Counted from the first letter of the stretch, positions 1 to 5,623 are shown. The stretch is DNA of 7,378 bases from Flavobacteriales bacterium UBA5869 (GCA_002432565.1 DJFP01000309.1:1-7378), one strand, 5' to 3'. Made by a program: numbers and translations. The notes: generated from the letters alone by a model not told the origin.

Positions 1-270
1 ATTTTGGGTGAGCTCAAAATTCCGAACATCGTAACGGCTAACGGAGATCATGTAAATGATGAATTCTATATTACGAATTTGAAACCGAATTCGAAATTAG
101 TTATTCAGAACCGTTGGGGGAACGTAGTGTTTGAATCGGATAACTATAAAAATAATTGGGGAGGTATTGATATTACGGGCGAAAAACTGGATGATGGCGT
201 TTATTTCTACCAATTAATAACTGCGGATGGTAAAATGTGGCAAGGAAATGTTCATTTGCTCATTGATTAA
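1..270 (+). CDS. C-terminal end of a large secreted protein with a T9SS type B sorting domain (partial)
   Basis: The frame is open from the first base of the window and ends at TAA 268-270, so only the last 89 or so residues are present and the real start lies upstream. The visible part is the gliding-motility-associated C-terminal domain (CHU_C / type B sorting signal). It opens with IPNIVTANGDHVNDEF, continues with a hydrophobic strand and NRWGNVVFES, then NNWGG, and ends with LDDGVYFYQL and a final GNVHLLI strand. In this family the domain directs the protein through the type IX secretion system to the cell surface or medium. The cargo it carries, often adhesin-like repeats, is not visible. 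The family is specific to Bacteroidota and is the best taxonomic marker in the window. The usual TPNGDG appears here as TANGDH, a mild variation. No terminator is obvious after the stop. Confidence 0.88.
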   Translation: MLGELKIPNIVTANGDHVNDEFYITNLKPNSKLVIQNRWGNVVFESDNYKNNWGGIDITGEKLDDGVYFYQLITADGKMWQGNVHLLID

Positions 271-292
271 GATAAGTTCTTTTTTGCTTTGC

Positions 293-300
293 TATATTTA
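293..300 (+). promoter_or_regulatory. Possible -7 promoter box upstream of the SiaB-like gene
   Basis: TATATTTA matches the Bacteroidota -7 consensus TAnnTTTG except for the last base. It lies 18 nt before the ATG at 319. No TTTG or TTG is found at the expected 19-21 nt upstream, so the call is weak. It is still the best candidate in the 48-nt gap between the stop at 270 and the next gene. Confidence 0.3.
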
Positions 301-318
301 CGGACCTGTTAACAGTTG

Positions 319-888
319 ATGCAACCTGGTACGCTTCGCATAGAACCCAAAATGATATTGGCCTCTTGGATTCAAGATGTTAAAGATGCGCATTTCAATT
401 CTGTTCAGTTAGCTCACTTCGGTCCGTTAAACCAGGATTTAGTGAATAGCTTCACACTCACCACCGAGGATTTTATGATTTCTGCAGGAGATAAAAAACC
501 ATTGGTAAAACGTGTTTTTTCAATCCTGATCGAAGGATTGCAAAATATTCTGATCCATGGCAGGAAGTGGGAACACGAACAGCAGGCGCTCATTATCGTT
601 GCTTTCAATAATAAGGCTTATCGGATAGCATTGGGAAATCTCACAGAAATTTCCGAAAAGGAAAAACTGGCTTCTTACCTGGATCGTTTGAACACCATGA
701 GCGAAGAAGAAGTCAAAGAATTTTACCTGGAAACGCTAAACAACGGATTGATTTCAGACAAAGGAGGTGCAGGGCTTGGCTTTATTACCATGAGAATGAA
801 GTCCAAAAGTCTGCTGAATTATCAATTTATTCCTGTAAACGACGAATTAATGCTCTTTACGATTTCTACCGATGTAGACAGAGCGTAG
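319..888 (+). CDS. SiaB family protein kinase (DUF6272, GHKL-type ATPase fold)
   Basis: This 189-residue cytosolic protein looks like a SiaB-family kinase. In Pseudomonas, SiaB phosphorylates the small regulatory protein SiaC in a partner-switching pathway. The sequence shows an N-box-like helix E72-G-L-Q-N76-I-L-I-H80-G, where the Asn would bind Mg-ATP, and a glycine-rich ATP lid D147-K-G-G-A-G-L-G154. The order and spacing fit a degenerate GHKL/anti-sigma-factor kinase domain. No signal peptide or membrane segment is seen. I chose ATG 319. A TTG directly before it (316) and an ATG at residue 12 (352) are alternatives, and conservation begins around the latter. No siaC (DUF1987) or siaA phosphatase gene is nearby, so the substrate is unknown. 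The next gene starts 7 nt after the stop, which suggests co-transcription. An SpoIIAB-like anti-sigma kinase is the main alternative. Confidence 0.75.
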   Translation: MQPGTLRIEPKMILASWIQDVKDAHFNSVQLAHFGPLNQDLVNSFTLTTEDFMISAGDKKPLVKRVFSILIEGLQNILIHGRKWEHEQQALIIVAFNNKAYRIALGNLTEISEKEKLASYLDRLNTMSEEEVKEFYLETLNNGLISDKGGAGLGFITMRMKSKSLLNYQFIPVNDELMLFTISTDVDRA

Positions 889-895
889 TAATAAC

Positions 896-1804
896 ATGTC
901 CTTTTTCGTAGCGTATCATCCTTCTTACATTCATTCTGTTCCGGCCACGCATCGTTTTCCAATGGAGAAATACGGGCTTTTGTATCAGCAAATTCAATAC
1001 GAAGGAATCCTGGAAGAAGCGGAGTTTTTAAGTCCTGCTTTAATAGACCTGGACATTGTCCGCCAGACCCATTCGGAAGAATATTTGAATAAATTAGTCA
1101 AATTGGAGTGTACACCAAGAGAACAGCGTGTCAGTGGTTTTGTGCATATAGATGACCTGATCAACCGGGAATTGAGAATCATGGAAGGTACCAGGCTGTG
1201 CGCAGAAATGGTTGCGAACGGAGGTGTGGCTTTAAATATTGCAGGTGGAACGCACCATGCATTCACAAACAGGGGAGAAGGTTTTTGCTTGTTAAACGAC
1301 CAGGCAATTGCAGCTCAATGGCTTTTGGATAAAAAATTATTTAATCGGATCCTGATTGTAGACCTGGATGTTCACCAGGGGAACGGAACAGCAGAAATTT
1401 TCAAGGATGTTCCGGAAGTATTTACCTTTAGTATGCATGGAGGTGCCAATTATCCCATTCACAAAGAAAAATCAGATAAAGACGTTCATTTGGAAACTTT
1501 CCTGGATGATAAAGCTTATTTAACCATTTTAAGGCATGAGTTGGCAGCAGTTGTGGAGTCGTTTGATCCGGATTTTATGTTCTATCAGTGTGGTGTCGAT
1601 ATTTTGGAAACCGATAAACTGGGGAAATTAAAAGTTACTCAAAACGGAATTCGCTCCAGGGATGAATTTGTACTGAATATTGCCAGGGACCGGAATATTC
1701 CGGTTGTATGCAGTATGGGCGGTGGCTATAGCAAGGATGTAAGAGACATTGTGAATGCACACATGCACGTCTTTCGTTTAGCGTACCAGTTGTTTTCTAA
1801 ATAA
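896..1804 (+). CDS. Histone deacetylase family protein, class IV (HDAC11-like)
   Basis: This 302-residue protein is a complete zinc-dependent deacetylase of the arginase/deacetylase fold. By alignment with known HDACs the catalytic set is present. A paired-His motif GGTHH gives H120 and H121. DLDVHQGNG gives D156 and the zinc ligands D158 and H160. QCGVD gives the third ligand D235. GGGY gives Y278 as the transition-state tyrosine. The segment after D235 (ILETDKLGKL, then a Gly-Ile and Arg-Asp pair) and the Gly-Gly-Gly-Tyr ending resemble class IV/HDAC11 more than acetylpolyamine or AcuC-type enzymes. In bacteria such enzymes may remove acetyl or longer acyl groups from lysines or small amines; the substrate here cannot be told. 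There is no signal peptide, so it is cytosolic. ATG 896 lies 7 nt after the SiaB-like gene and the two probably share a transcript. The stop codon runs straight into a repeat-derived hairpin. Confidence 0.92.
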   Translation: MSFFVAYHPSYIHSVPATHRFPMEKYGLLYQQIQYEGILEEAEFLSPALIDLDIVRQTHSEEYLNKLVKLECTPREQRVSGFVHIDDLINRELRIMEGTRLCAEMVANGGVALNIAGGTHHAFTNRGEGFCLLNDQAIAAQWLLDKKLFNRILIVDLDVHQGNGTAEIFKDVPEVFTFSMHGGANYPIHKEKSDKDVHLETFLDDKAYLTILRHELAAVVESFDPDFMFYQCGVDILETDKLGKLKVTQNGIRSRDEFVLNIARDRNIPVVCSMGGGYSKDVRDIVNAHMHVFRLAYQLFSK

Positions 1805-1888
1805 AAGAGGTTCAAATGTTCAAAAAGTTAAAATGTTCAATTATTGAAACTTTTGAACGCTTTGAACTTTGGAACCTTTGAACTGTTA
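1802..1888. repeat. TTCAAA/TTTGAA repeat forming a long imperfect hairpin after the deacetylase gene
   Basis: The left arm, reading GTTCAAA (1810-1816), T, GTTCAAAA (1818-1825), is complementary to TTTTGAAC (1851-1858), GC, TTTGAAC (1861-1867), giving about 15 bp with one small internal loop. Inside it, TTCAAT (1836-1841) and ATTGAA (1843-1848) form a second short stem. More TTTGGAACC and TTTGAAC words follow to 1888. It begins right at the deacetylase stop codon, so the likely role is a 3'-end hairpin that ends or protects the transcript. It lacks the GC-rich stem and U-tract of a standard intrinsic terminator. Related sequence lies at 6904-6951 and, in the opposite orientation, at 7001-7036. 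Confidence 0.7.
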
Positions 1889-1913
1889 AAGTCAAAATAA
1901 TTACTAACAATTC

Positions 1914-1943
1914 TTGATATTTCAATTTCTCAGCTTATCTTTG
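1914..1943 (+). promoter_or_regulatory. Bacteroidota-type promoter for the Cys-rich small gene
   Basis: TATCTTTG (1936-1943) is a perfect match to the -7 consensus TAnnTTTG. Exactly 19 nt upstream is TTG (1914-1916) within CTTG, a three-of-four match to the -33 element. Transcription would begin near 1948-1950 and give a leader of about 16-18 nt that is A-rich just before ATG 1966, as is usual in this phylum. This is the cleanest promoter in the window and supports the reality of the short gene that follows. Confidence 0.75.
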
Positions 1944-1965
1944 TCTGGAATTAGTCTAAATAAAG

Positions 1966-2106
1966 ATGGTTAAAAAAGAAGTTTCCTCTCAGCAAACGAT
2001 TTTACCTCTGTTCACTTGCAGTAACTGCTCTTGCGATAAAAAGAAAGATTGCTGCAAAAAATATAAAAGAAAAGGATACCACTGTAAAAAGTGCCCGAAA
2101 CTTTAG
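1966..2106 (+). CDS. 46-residue Cys/Lys-rich small protein, function unknown
   Basis: This short open frame runs from ATG 1966 to TAG 2104-2106. The product is 46 residues with seven cysteines arranged as CSNCSC (18-23), CC (29-30) and CHxxC-like spacing near the end (C40, C43). Eleven or more lysines are crowded between and after them, including DKKKDCCKKYKRK. The Cys spacing (CxxCxC, CC, CxxC) suggests a small metal- or Fe-S-binding knuckle or a disulfide-rich peptide, and the charge would suit binding nucleic acid or an anionic surface. There is no signal peptide, which favours a cytosolic metal-binding form. A strong promoter lies directly upstream, and an outer-membrane-like gene starts 32 nt downstream. 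I do not recognise a named family. Being real rests on the promoter, the purposeful composition and its place in an otherwise empty 334-nt gap. Confidence 0.65.
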   Translation: MVKKEVSSQQTILPLFTCSNCSCDKKKDCCKKYKRKGYHCKKCPKL

Positions 2107-2126
2107 TTTTAGCTGAAGCATTCGGT

Positions 2127-2134
2127 TATTTTTG
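2127..2134 (+). promoter_or_regulatory. Possible -7 box placed almost against the ATG at 2139
   Basis: TATTTTTG matches TAnnTTTG fully, and only 4 nt separate it from ATG 2139. A -33 element is poor: the closest is TTTA at 2102-2105, 21 nt upstream. If used, the message would start at or within the ATG. The gene may instead be read through from the small gene 32 nt upstream. Confidence 0.35.
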
Positions 2135-2138
2135 AAGC

Positions 2139-2651
2139 ATGTTCGGAAAACTTGCTTTGTGGTTGTTAGTGGTAATTCCTTTCTTCGGAAAAGCACAGGA
2201 TTCTGCAGTGTATACGGCAGGGGCGGATTTTCAATACCATCCACAGGATTTCTTTTTGCATGTCCGCGGTCAGCTCATCAAAAAAAAGCTGGCACACGAA
2301 GTATTTATTGGATTCGGAATAACCAATACCATCCTTCAGGGACAGCCCAAACCAAGTATCGGTTACGACATTTCATACCGCTCCAAACTCATTGACTGGA
2401 TTGTCATTTCCCCGGTAATTCGACTCTCTTACTCGTTTTTAAGTACCAAAATTCCCCAAAAGCATCCGTTTATTCACTTGACGGAAAGTTTTCTCGGATG
2501 CCGTTTGGATATTGGACTCCGGAACCGGGTTGCATTTACGGGGGGAATAGGGCCGGCTATCGAGTGGAAATACGACGCTTACAACGGAAGAAAGAATCAG
2601 TTCTTCCTATGGAATTATTTTGTAGAAATCGGGTATTATCATGAGTTTTAG
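2139..2651 (+). CDS. Exported, probably outer-membrane beta-barrel-like protein of unknown function
   Basis: This 170-residue protein begins with a clear signal peptide: a basic MFGK, a hydrophobic LALWLLVVIPFF stretch, and GKAQ/DS as the probable cleavage region near residue 20. The mature part alternates polar and hydrophobic residues in short strands, such as the segments around FIGFGITN, WIVISPVIRLSYSF and GCRLDIGL. It ends in a strand rich in aromatics with a terminal Phe (YYHEF), a pattern typical of outer-membrane barrel proteins. At about 150 mature residues it would be a small eight-stranded barrel, but this is inference; I do not recognise the family. The start is fixed because an in-frame TGA lies two codons upstream and no other Met occurs in the protein. 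Its last 11 nt overlap the next gene, which suggests translational coupling with the lipoprotein. Confidence 0.75.
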   Translation: MFGKLALWLLVVIPFFGKAQDSAVYTAGADFQYHPQDFFLHVRGQLIKKKLAHEVFIGFGITNTILQGQPKPSIGYDISYRSKLIDWIVISPVIRLSYSFLSTKIPQKHPFIHLTESFLGCRLDIGLRNRVAFTGGIGPAIEWKYDAYNGRKNQFFLWNYFVEIGYYHEF

Positions 2652-3441
2652 AGGGATCATTGGAATTGTTGCCCTGTTTCTTGTTTCGTGTAAGAAACAC
2701 AAAGACCTGTATCCGTATACCGGTATCGGCGGACATGCTTGTGCCGGACTTCATATTTCCGGTAGTAATTATCACGACAACAGTCTTGAAGCTTACAGGT
2801 ATGCCCGCAGTTTCGAAAAAGTGTTGATGGTAGAGGTGGATGTTCAAGTGTCACTCGACGGTACGCCGTGGTTATTTCATGACCCTGAATTAAGTGTAGA
2901 ATCAACCGGATCCGGATTTATTCCTCAAAAAGAAGATAGTTATTTGTCAGGGTTGAAATACCATTCGCTGGAAAAGGAACGTGTGATCCGATTGTTAGAC
3001 CTGCCTGCTGATCTGAAAGGAGTTCGTCTTGTATTGGACCTGAAAGAATCAGACGGAACTGAAACAGGAGTTTTGGATTCTGCTTCGGTAATTGATGCAT
3101 TGAAACAGGCAAAGCAGTATTTTTACAACGGAGATTTGGCAATTGTGACTAATTCGAGGAGATTTGTACCAACTATCAAAGGACTTGGTTACTTCGTTTA
3201 TTACAATGCGGTAAATGCGGACCAGTTTTTGAGTTATGCGGATAAAACCATTTCTGATGGTGCCGCTTTCAGGAATTCCGAGATTTCAATATCGGATGTG
3301 ACTGCTGTAAAATCGCTAGGAAAAGAGGTTGTAATTTACGATGTTCGATCTCCGAAGGGAATTCGATCTGCACTGGAAAAATCTCCGGATTATCTCCTGA
3401 CAGATGATATTAAAGCAACACTAATTGAAAAGTACAAATGA
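2641..3441 (+). CDS. Glycerophosphodiester phosphodiesterase family lipoprotein
   Basis: This 266-residue protein starts with a lipoprotein signal: a hydrophobic IIGIVALFLVSC with lipobox LVSC and C17 as the lipidated residue, followed by KK. The mature part is a GDPD-type TIM barrel. GGH32ACAG corresponds to the first catalytic His region. N47-S-L-E-A corresponds to the ENT motif. VE65VD67VQVSLDGTPWLFH80DPEL carries the metal-binding Glu/Asp and the second catalytic His. The later LVLDLKES strand and a near-terminal YLLTDD strand fit the rest of the barrel. Family members hydrolyse glycerophosphodiesters to glycerol-3-phosphate and an alcohol. The usual HRG is HA here and the Glu of the ENT motif is Asp46, so it belongs to a divergent subgroup and the substrate is uncertain. 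It overlaps the outer-membrane-like gene by 11 nt and the next gene by 4 nt (ATGA), which points to an operon. Confidence 0.82.
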   Translation: MSFRGIIGIVALFLVSCKKHKDLYPYTGIGGHACAGLHISGSNYHDNSLEAYRYARSFEKVLMVEVDVQVSLDGTPWLFHDPELSVESTGSGFIPQKEDSYLSGLKYHSLEKERVIRLLDLPADLKGVRLVLDLKESDGTETGVLDSASVIDALKQAKQYFYNGDLAIVTNSRRFVPTIKGLGYFVYYNAVNADQFLSYADKTISDGAAFRNSEISISDVTAVKSLGKEVVIYDVRSPKGIRSALEKSPDYLLTDDIKATLIEKYK

Positions 3442-3785
3442 GCAAAAAAAATAACAAAGGCCGGGTGAACATTGTTTATTCTACCAACCCGGATTTCTCC
3501 TATGATTTCGAGGAAAACGAAGAAGCTGAAACACTTGAGCCCTCTAAGCAGTTGCTTTATGTGTCATTGGACAAGAAACAACGTGCCGGGAAAGAAGTAA
3601 CCCTGATCGAAGGATTTGTCGGCAGTGATGAAGACCTGAAAGAATTGGGAAAAATGCTGAAATCAAAATGCGGTGTAGGAGGAACTGCGAAAGACGGTGA
3701 AATTATCATCCAGGGATCTTTTCGTGATAAAGTCATTGAATTATTGACAAAAGAAGGGTATAAAACCAAGCGGAAAGGGGGATAA
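3438..3785 (+). CDS. SUI1/eIF1-like translation initiation factor (YciH family)
   Basis: This 115-residue protein has an acidic, probably flexible N-terminus (residues 1-45, with DFEENEEAETLE) and a C-terminal SUI1 domain. The diagnostic stretches are KQRAGKEVTLIEGF (47-60) and KSKCGVGGTAKDGEIIIQG (75-93), followed by the helix RDKVIELLTKEGYK and a basic tail KRKGG. Length and motifs match the bacterial YciH group, relatives of eukaryotic eIF1, which bind the small ribosomal subunit and can influence start-site fidelity. Its ATG lies inside the ATGA overlap with the lipoprotein stop, so its translation is probably coupled to that gene. This is a mixed-function neighbourhood, envelope plus translation. 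No clear terminator follows. Confidence 0.9.
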   Translation: MSKKNNKGRVNIVYSTNPDFSYDFEENEEAETLEPSKQLLYVSLDKKQRAGKEVTLIEGFVGSDEDLKELGKMLKSKCGVGGTAKDGEIIIQGSFRDKVIELLTKEGYKTKRKGG

Positions 3786-3951
3786 TAAGGAATTCAGATG
3801 CCGGATTTACGTTTCAAAATTTATAACCAATAACCAACCCTATGAAAAAGTAAATATCTTCCGACATCCAAAATTCCAAATTAAATATCAAAATAGAAAA
3901 ATGTGAAAATTCTTTCGATCCTGTGTTCAAAAGTACATTAAGTTTTTTTTA

Positions 3952-3990
3952 AATCAATAAAAAAAGAGTAAAATATTTACTTTATTGATT
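3952..3990. repeat. AT-rich inverted repeat upstream of pyrR
   Basis: AATCAATAA (3952-3960) is an exact reverse complement of TTATTGATT (3982-3990), and AGTAAA (3967-3972) of TTTACT (3976-3981) around a 3-nt loop. A 6-nt A-rich bulge lies on the left side. The stem is almost all A/T, so as RNA it would be weak. As DNA it could be an operator or a decayed terminator for the upstream operon. It ends 90 nt before the pyrR -33 element. Confidence 0.55.
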
Positions 3991-4080
3991 GAACGGTAAA
4001 AAATTGATTTTTAATCTTTTCAAATCGACAGCAACCCTTAAAAAACGATTTAGTTCGAATGCAGAAAATCGAAAAAAAGA

Positions 4081-4110
4081 TTGACGAATCGAATCCTTTT
4101 GCTAAATTTG
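4081..4110 (+). promoter_or_regulatory. Promoter of the pyrR-pyrB unit
   Basis: TAAATTTG (4103-4110) is a perfect -7 box (TAnnTTTG) and TTG (4081-4083) lies exactly 19 nt upstream, the same geometry as the promoter at 1914-1943. The ATG at 4116 follows after 5 nt, so the transcript would be leaderless or nearly so. This favours 4116 over the upstream in-frame ATG at 4059 as the pyrR start. Confidence 0.6.
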
Positions 4111-4115
4111 TCTCA

Positions 4116-4655
4116 ATGGAAAAGCAAGTCATTTTAGATGAACAGCAGGTTCAGTTAACCATGAACCGTCTTGCTTATCAATTAATCGAAAATCACGACG
4201 ATTTCTCAAATACCGTACTAATCGGCTTGCAGCCGAGAGGGATTTTTGTGCTTGAAAGGCTGAAAGAAATCCTGGAAAACGTAAGGGGAGAAAAGGTTAC
4301 CTGCGGTCAGCTGGATATCACTTTTTACCGGGATGATTTCCGTAGAAGAGAAAAACCTTTGATACCGAGCACTACCAACATCGATTTTACAATTGAAGGA
4401 AAGAACGTGGTCTTAATCGATGATGTGCTTTACACCGGTCGGACTATCCGTTCGGGATTGGATGCCTTAATGGCTTTCGGGCGGCCGCTTCGTGTTGAAT
4501 TGATGGTGCTGATCGACCGAAGATTCCAGCGCGATTTGCCTATCCAGGCAGATTATGTTGGGAAAGCTGTAGATACGCTGGATTCCGAGCGTGTAACTGT
4601 AGAGTGGAAGAGCAGTGAAGGAAAAGATAAAATTGTATTGTATACACCCGAATAA
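4116..4655 (+). CDS. pyrR: PyrR-type bifunctional pyrimidine regulator / uracil phosphoribosyltransferase
   Basis: From ATG 4116 the protein has 179 residues, the usual PyrR length. It is a type I phosphoribosyltransferase. The PRPP-binding loop is VVLIDDVLYTGRTIRSG, with the acidic pair D102-D103 and TGRT at 107-110. Upstream, GLQPRGIFV (37-45) and the D-I-T-FYRDDF strand-turn (67-75) match PyrR. In Firmicutes PyrR binds pyr mRNA leaders in response to UMP and also makes UMP from uracil; many PyrR homologues keep only the enzyme activity. An in-frame ATG at 4059 would add 19 residues, but these look unlike the family, being Lys/Glu-rich, and they contain the probable promoter. I therefore prefer 4116. 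The stop overlaps the pyrB ATG by one base (TAATG), implying coupled translation. It is cytosolic. Confidence 0.9.
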   Translation: MEKQVILDEQQVQLTMNRLAYQLIENHDDFSNTVLIGLQPRGIFVLERLKEILENVRGEKVTCGQLDITFYRDDFRRREKPLIPSTTNIDFTIEGKNVVLIDDVLYTGRTIRSGLDALMAFGRPLRVELMVLIDRRFQRDLPIQADYVGKAVDTLDSERVTVEWKSSEGKDKIVLYTPE

Positions 4656-5584
4656 TGGAGCATTTAAGTGTTGATCATTTAGTTGGAATTCGAGACTTGA
4701 CTCGTCAGGATATCGAATTGATCTTTAAAACTGCAGATAGTTTTAAGGAAGTTATTAATCGACCGATCAAAAAAGTTCCTTCTCTTCGGGATATTACCAT
4801 TGCCAACCTGTTTTTTGAGAACTCTACCAGAACAAGACTTTCTTTCGAATTAGCTGAAAAAAGACTTTCCGCAGATGTAGTGAACTTTTCTGCAAGTTCC
4901 AGTTCCGTGAAGAAAGGGGAAACATTGATCGATACGGTAAACAATATCCTTTCCATGAAAGTGGATATGGTCGTGATGCGTCATCCGAACCCGGGAGCAG
5001 CAAAATTCCTGTCCGAGAGAACCAATACCTGTGTGATTAACGCCGGTGACGGAACGCACGAACACCCCACGCAGGGTTTGCTGGATGCCTTTTCTATTCG
5101 TGAGAGATTGGGATCCGTGGAAGGAAAAAAAGTGGTGATTGTAGGCGACATCCTGCATTCCCGCGTAGCTTTATCCAATATTTATGCGCTTCAAAAATTG
5201 GGTGCAGAGGTCATGGTTTGCGGACCGACAACCCTGATCCCGAAATACATTCATACTTTAGGAATTCAGGTAGAGCACAATCTCAGAAGAGCTTTGGAAT
5301 GGTGCGACGTGGCAAATATGCTGCGCATTCAATTGGAAAGACAAGATATTCAATACTTCCCGAGTTTGAGAGAATATTCCATGCAATACGGTCTGAATAA
5401 AGAAATTCTCGACAGCCTGGATAAAGAAATTATTGTCATGCATCCCGGGCCAATCAACCGCGGGGTGGAAATTACTTCTGATGTAGCTGATTCAAAGCAA
5501 TCCATTATTCTTCAGCAAGTTGAGAATGGTGTAGCTGTGCGAATGGCGGTCATTTATTTACTGGCTGCAAAGATCGGACGCTAA
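4655..5584 (+). CDS. pyrB: Aspartate carbamoyltransferase catalytic subunit
   Basis: This 309-residue enzyme catalyses the first committed step of pyrimidine synthesis, carbamoyl phosphate plus aspartate to carbamoyl aspartate, in the cytosol. The carbamoyl-phosphate loop is FFENSTRTRLSFE with S57-T-R-T60. The mobile loop SSSVKKGET supplies S83 and K87, which correspond to E. coli Ser80 and Lys84. H137-P-T-Q140 follows in the linker, and HPGPINRGVEI (H263-P264-G265-P266) lies in the aspartate domain. All key positions are intact and the length is standard. It starts on the last base of the pyrR stop codon. No pyrI regulatory subunit gene lies in this window, so it may act as a simple catalytic trimer or with a subunit encoded elsewhere. 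Confidence 0.97.
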   Translation: MEHLSVDHLVGIRDLTRQDIELIFKTADSFKEVINRPIKKVPSLRDITIANLFFENSTRTRLSFELAEKRLSADVVNFSASSSSVKKGETLIDTVNNILSMKVDMVVMRHPNPGAAKFLSERTNTCVINAGDGTHEHPTQGLLDAFSIRERLGSVEGKKVVIVGDILHSRVALSNIYALQKLGAEVMVCGPTTLIPKYIHTLGIQVEHNLRRALEWCDVANMLRIQLERQDIQYFPSLREYSMQYGLNKEILDSLDKEIIVMHPGPINRGVEITSDVADSKQSIILQQVENGVAVRMAVIYLLAAKIGR

Positions 5585-5623
5585 AGTCTTTTCGTTTTCG
5601 GGGGCTGTGAAAGAATATTTTGT

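Larger units (their letters stand above)
3786..4115. other. AT-rich intergenic spacer before pyrR
   Basis: These 330 nt contain no convincing gene; the longest ATG frame, at 3842, stops after three codons. The left part holds short direct words such as TAACCA repeated near 3824-3837. The middle is a run of A/T with a T8 tract at 3943-3950, and it leads into the inverted repeat at 3952-3990. The last 57 nt (4059-4115) are open in frame with pyrR but probably belong to its promoter. No tRNA, riboswitch or attenuator structure could be made out. Confidence 0.6.

Noticed and set aside
994..1266. 90-residue open frame on the minus strand
   Set aside because: It lies wholly inside the deacetylase gene, which has intact catalytic motifs; the antisense product shows no domain.
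2002..2244. 80-residue minus-strand open frame with a hydrophobic stretch
   Set aside because: It is antisense to the Cys-rich gene and the start of the exported-protein gene. The hydrophobic run is the mirror of Lys-rich codons (AAA/AAG read as TTT/CTT).
2132..2395. 87-residue plus-strand frame overlapping the exported protein
   Set aside because: It is a frame-shifted shadow of 2139-2651, which has a proper signal peptide and barrel-like pattern.
2557..2905. Overlapping minus-strand frames rich in Thr/Arg
   Set aside because: They are antisense to the GDPD lipoprotein start and the exported-protein end, with no supporting promoter or motif.
4059..4115. Longer pyrR starting at ATG 4059
   Set aside because: The extra 19 residues are unlike PyrR N-termini, and the region holds a well-spaced TTG-N19-TAAATTTG promoter. 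From 4116 the length is typical of the family.
4850..5158. Minus-strand frame of about 100 residues inside pyrB
   Set aside because: It is antisense to conserved aspartate carbamoyltransferase motifs, and its Cys/His richness comes from complementary codons.
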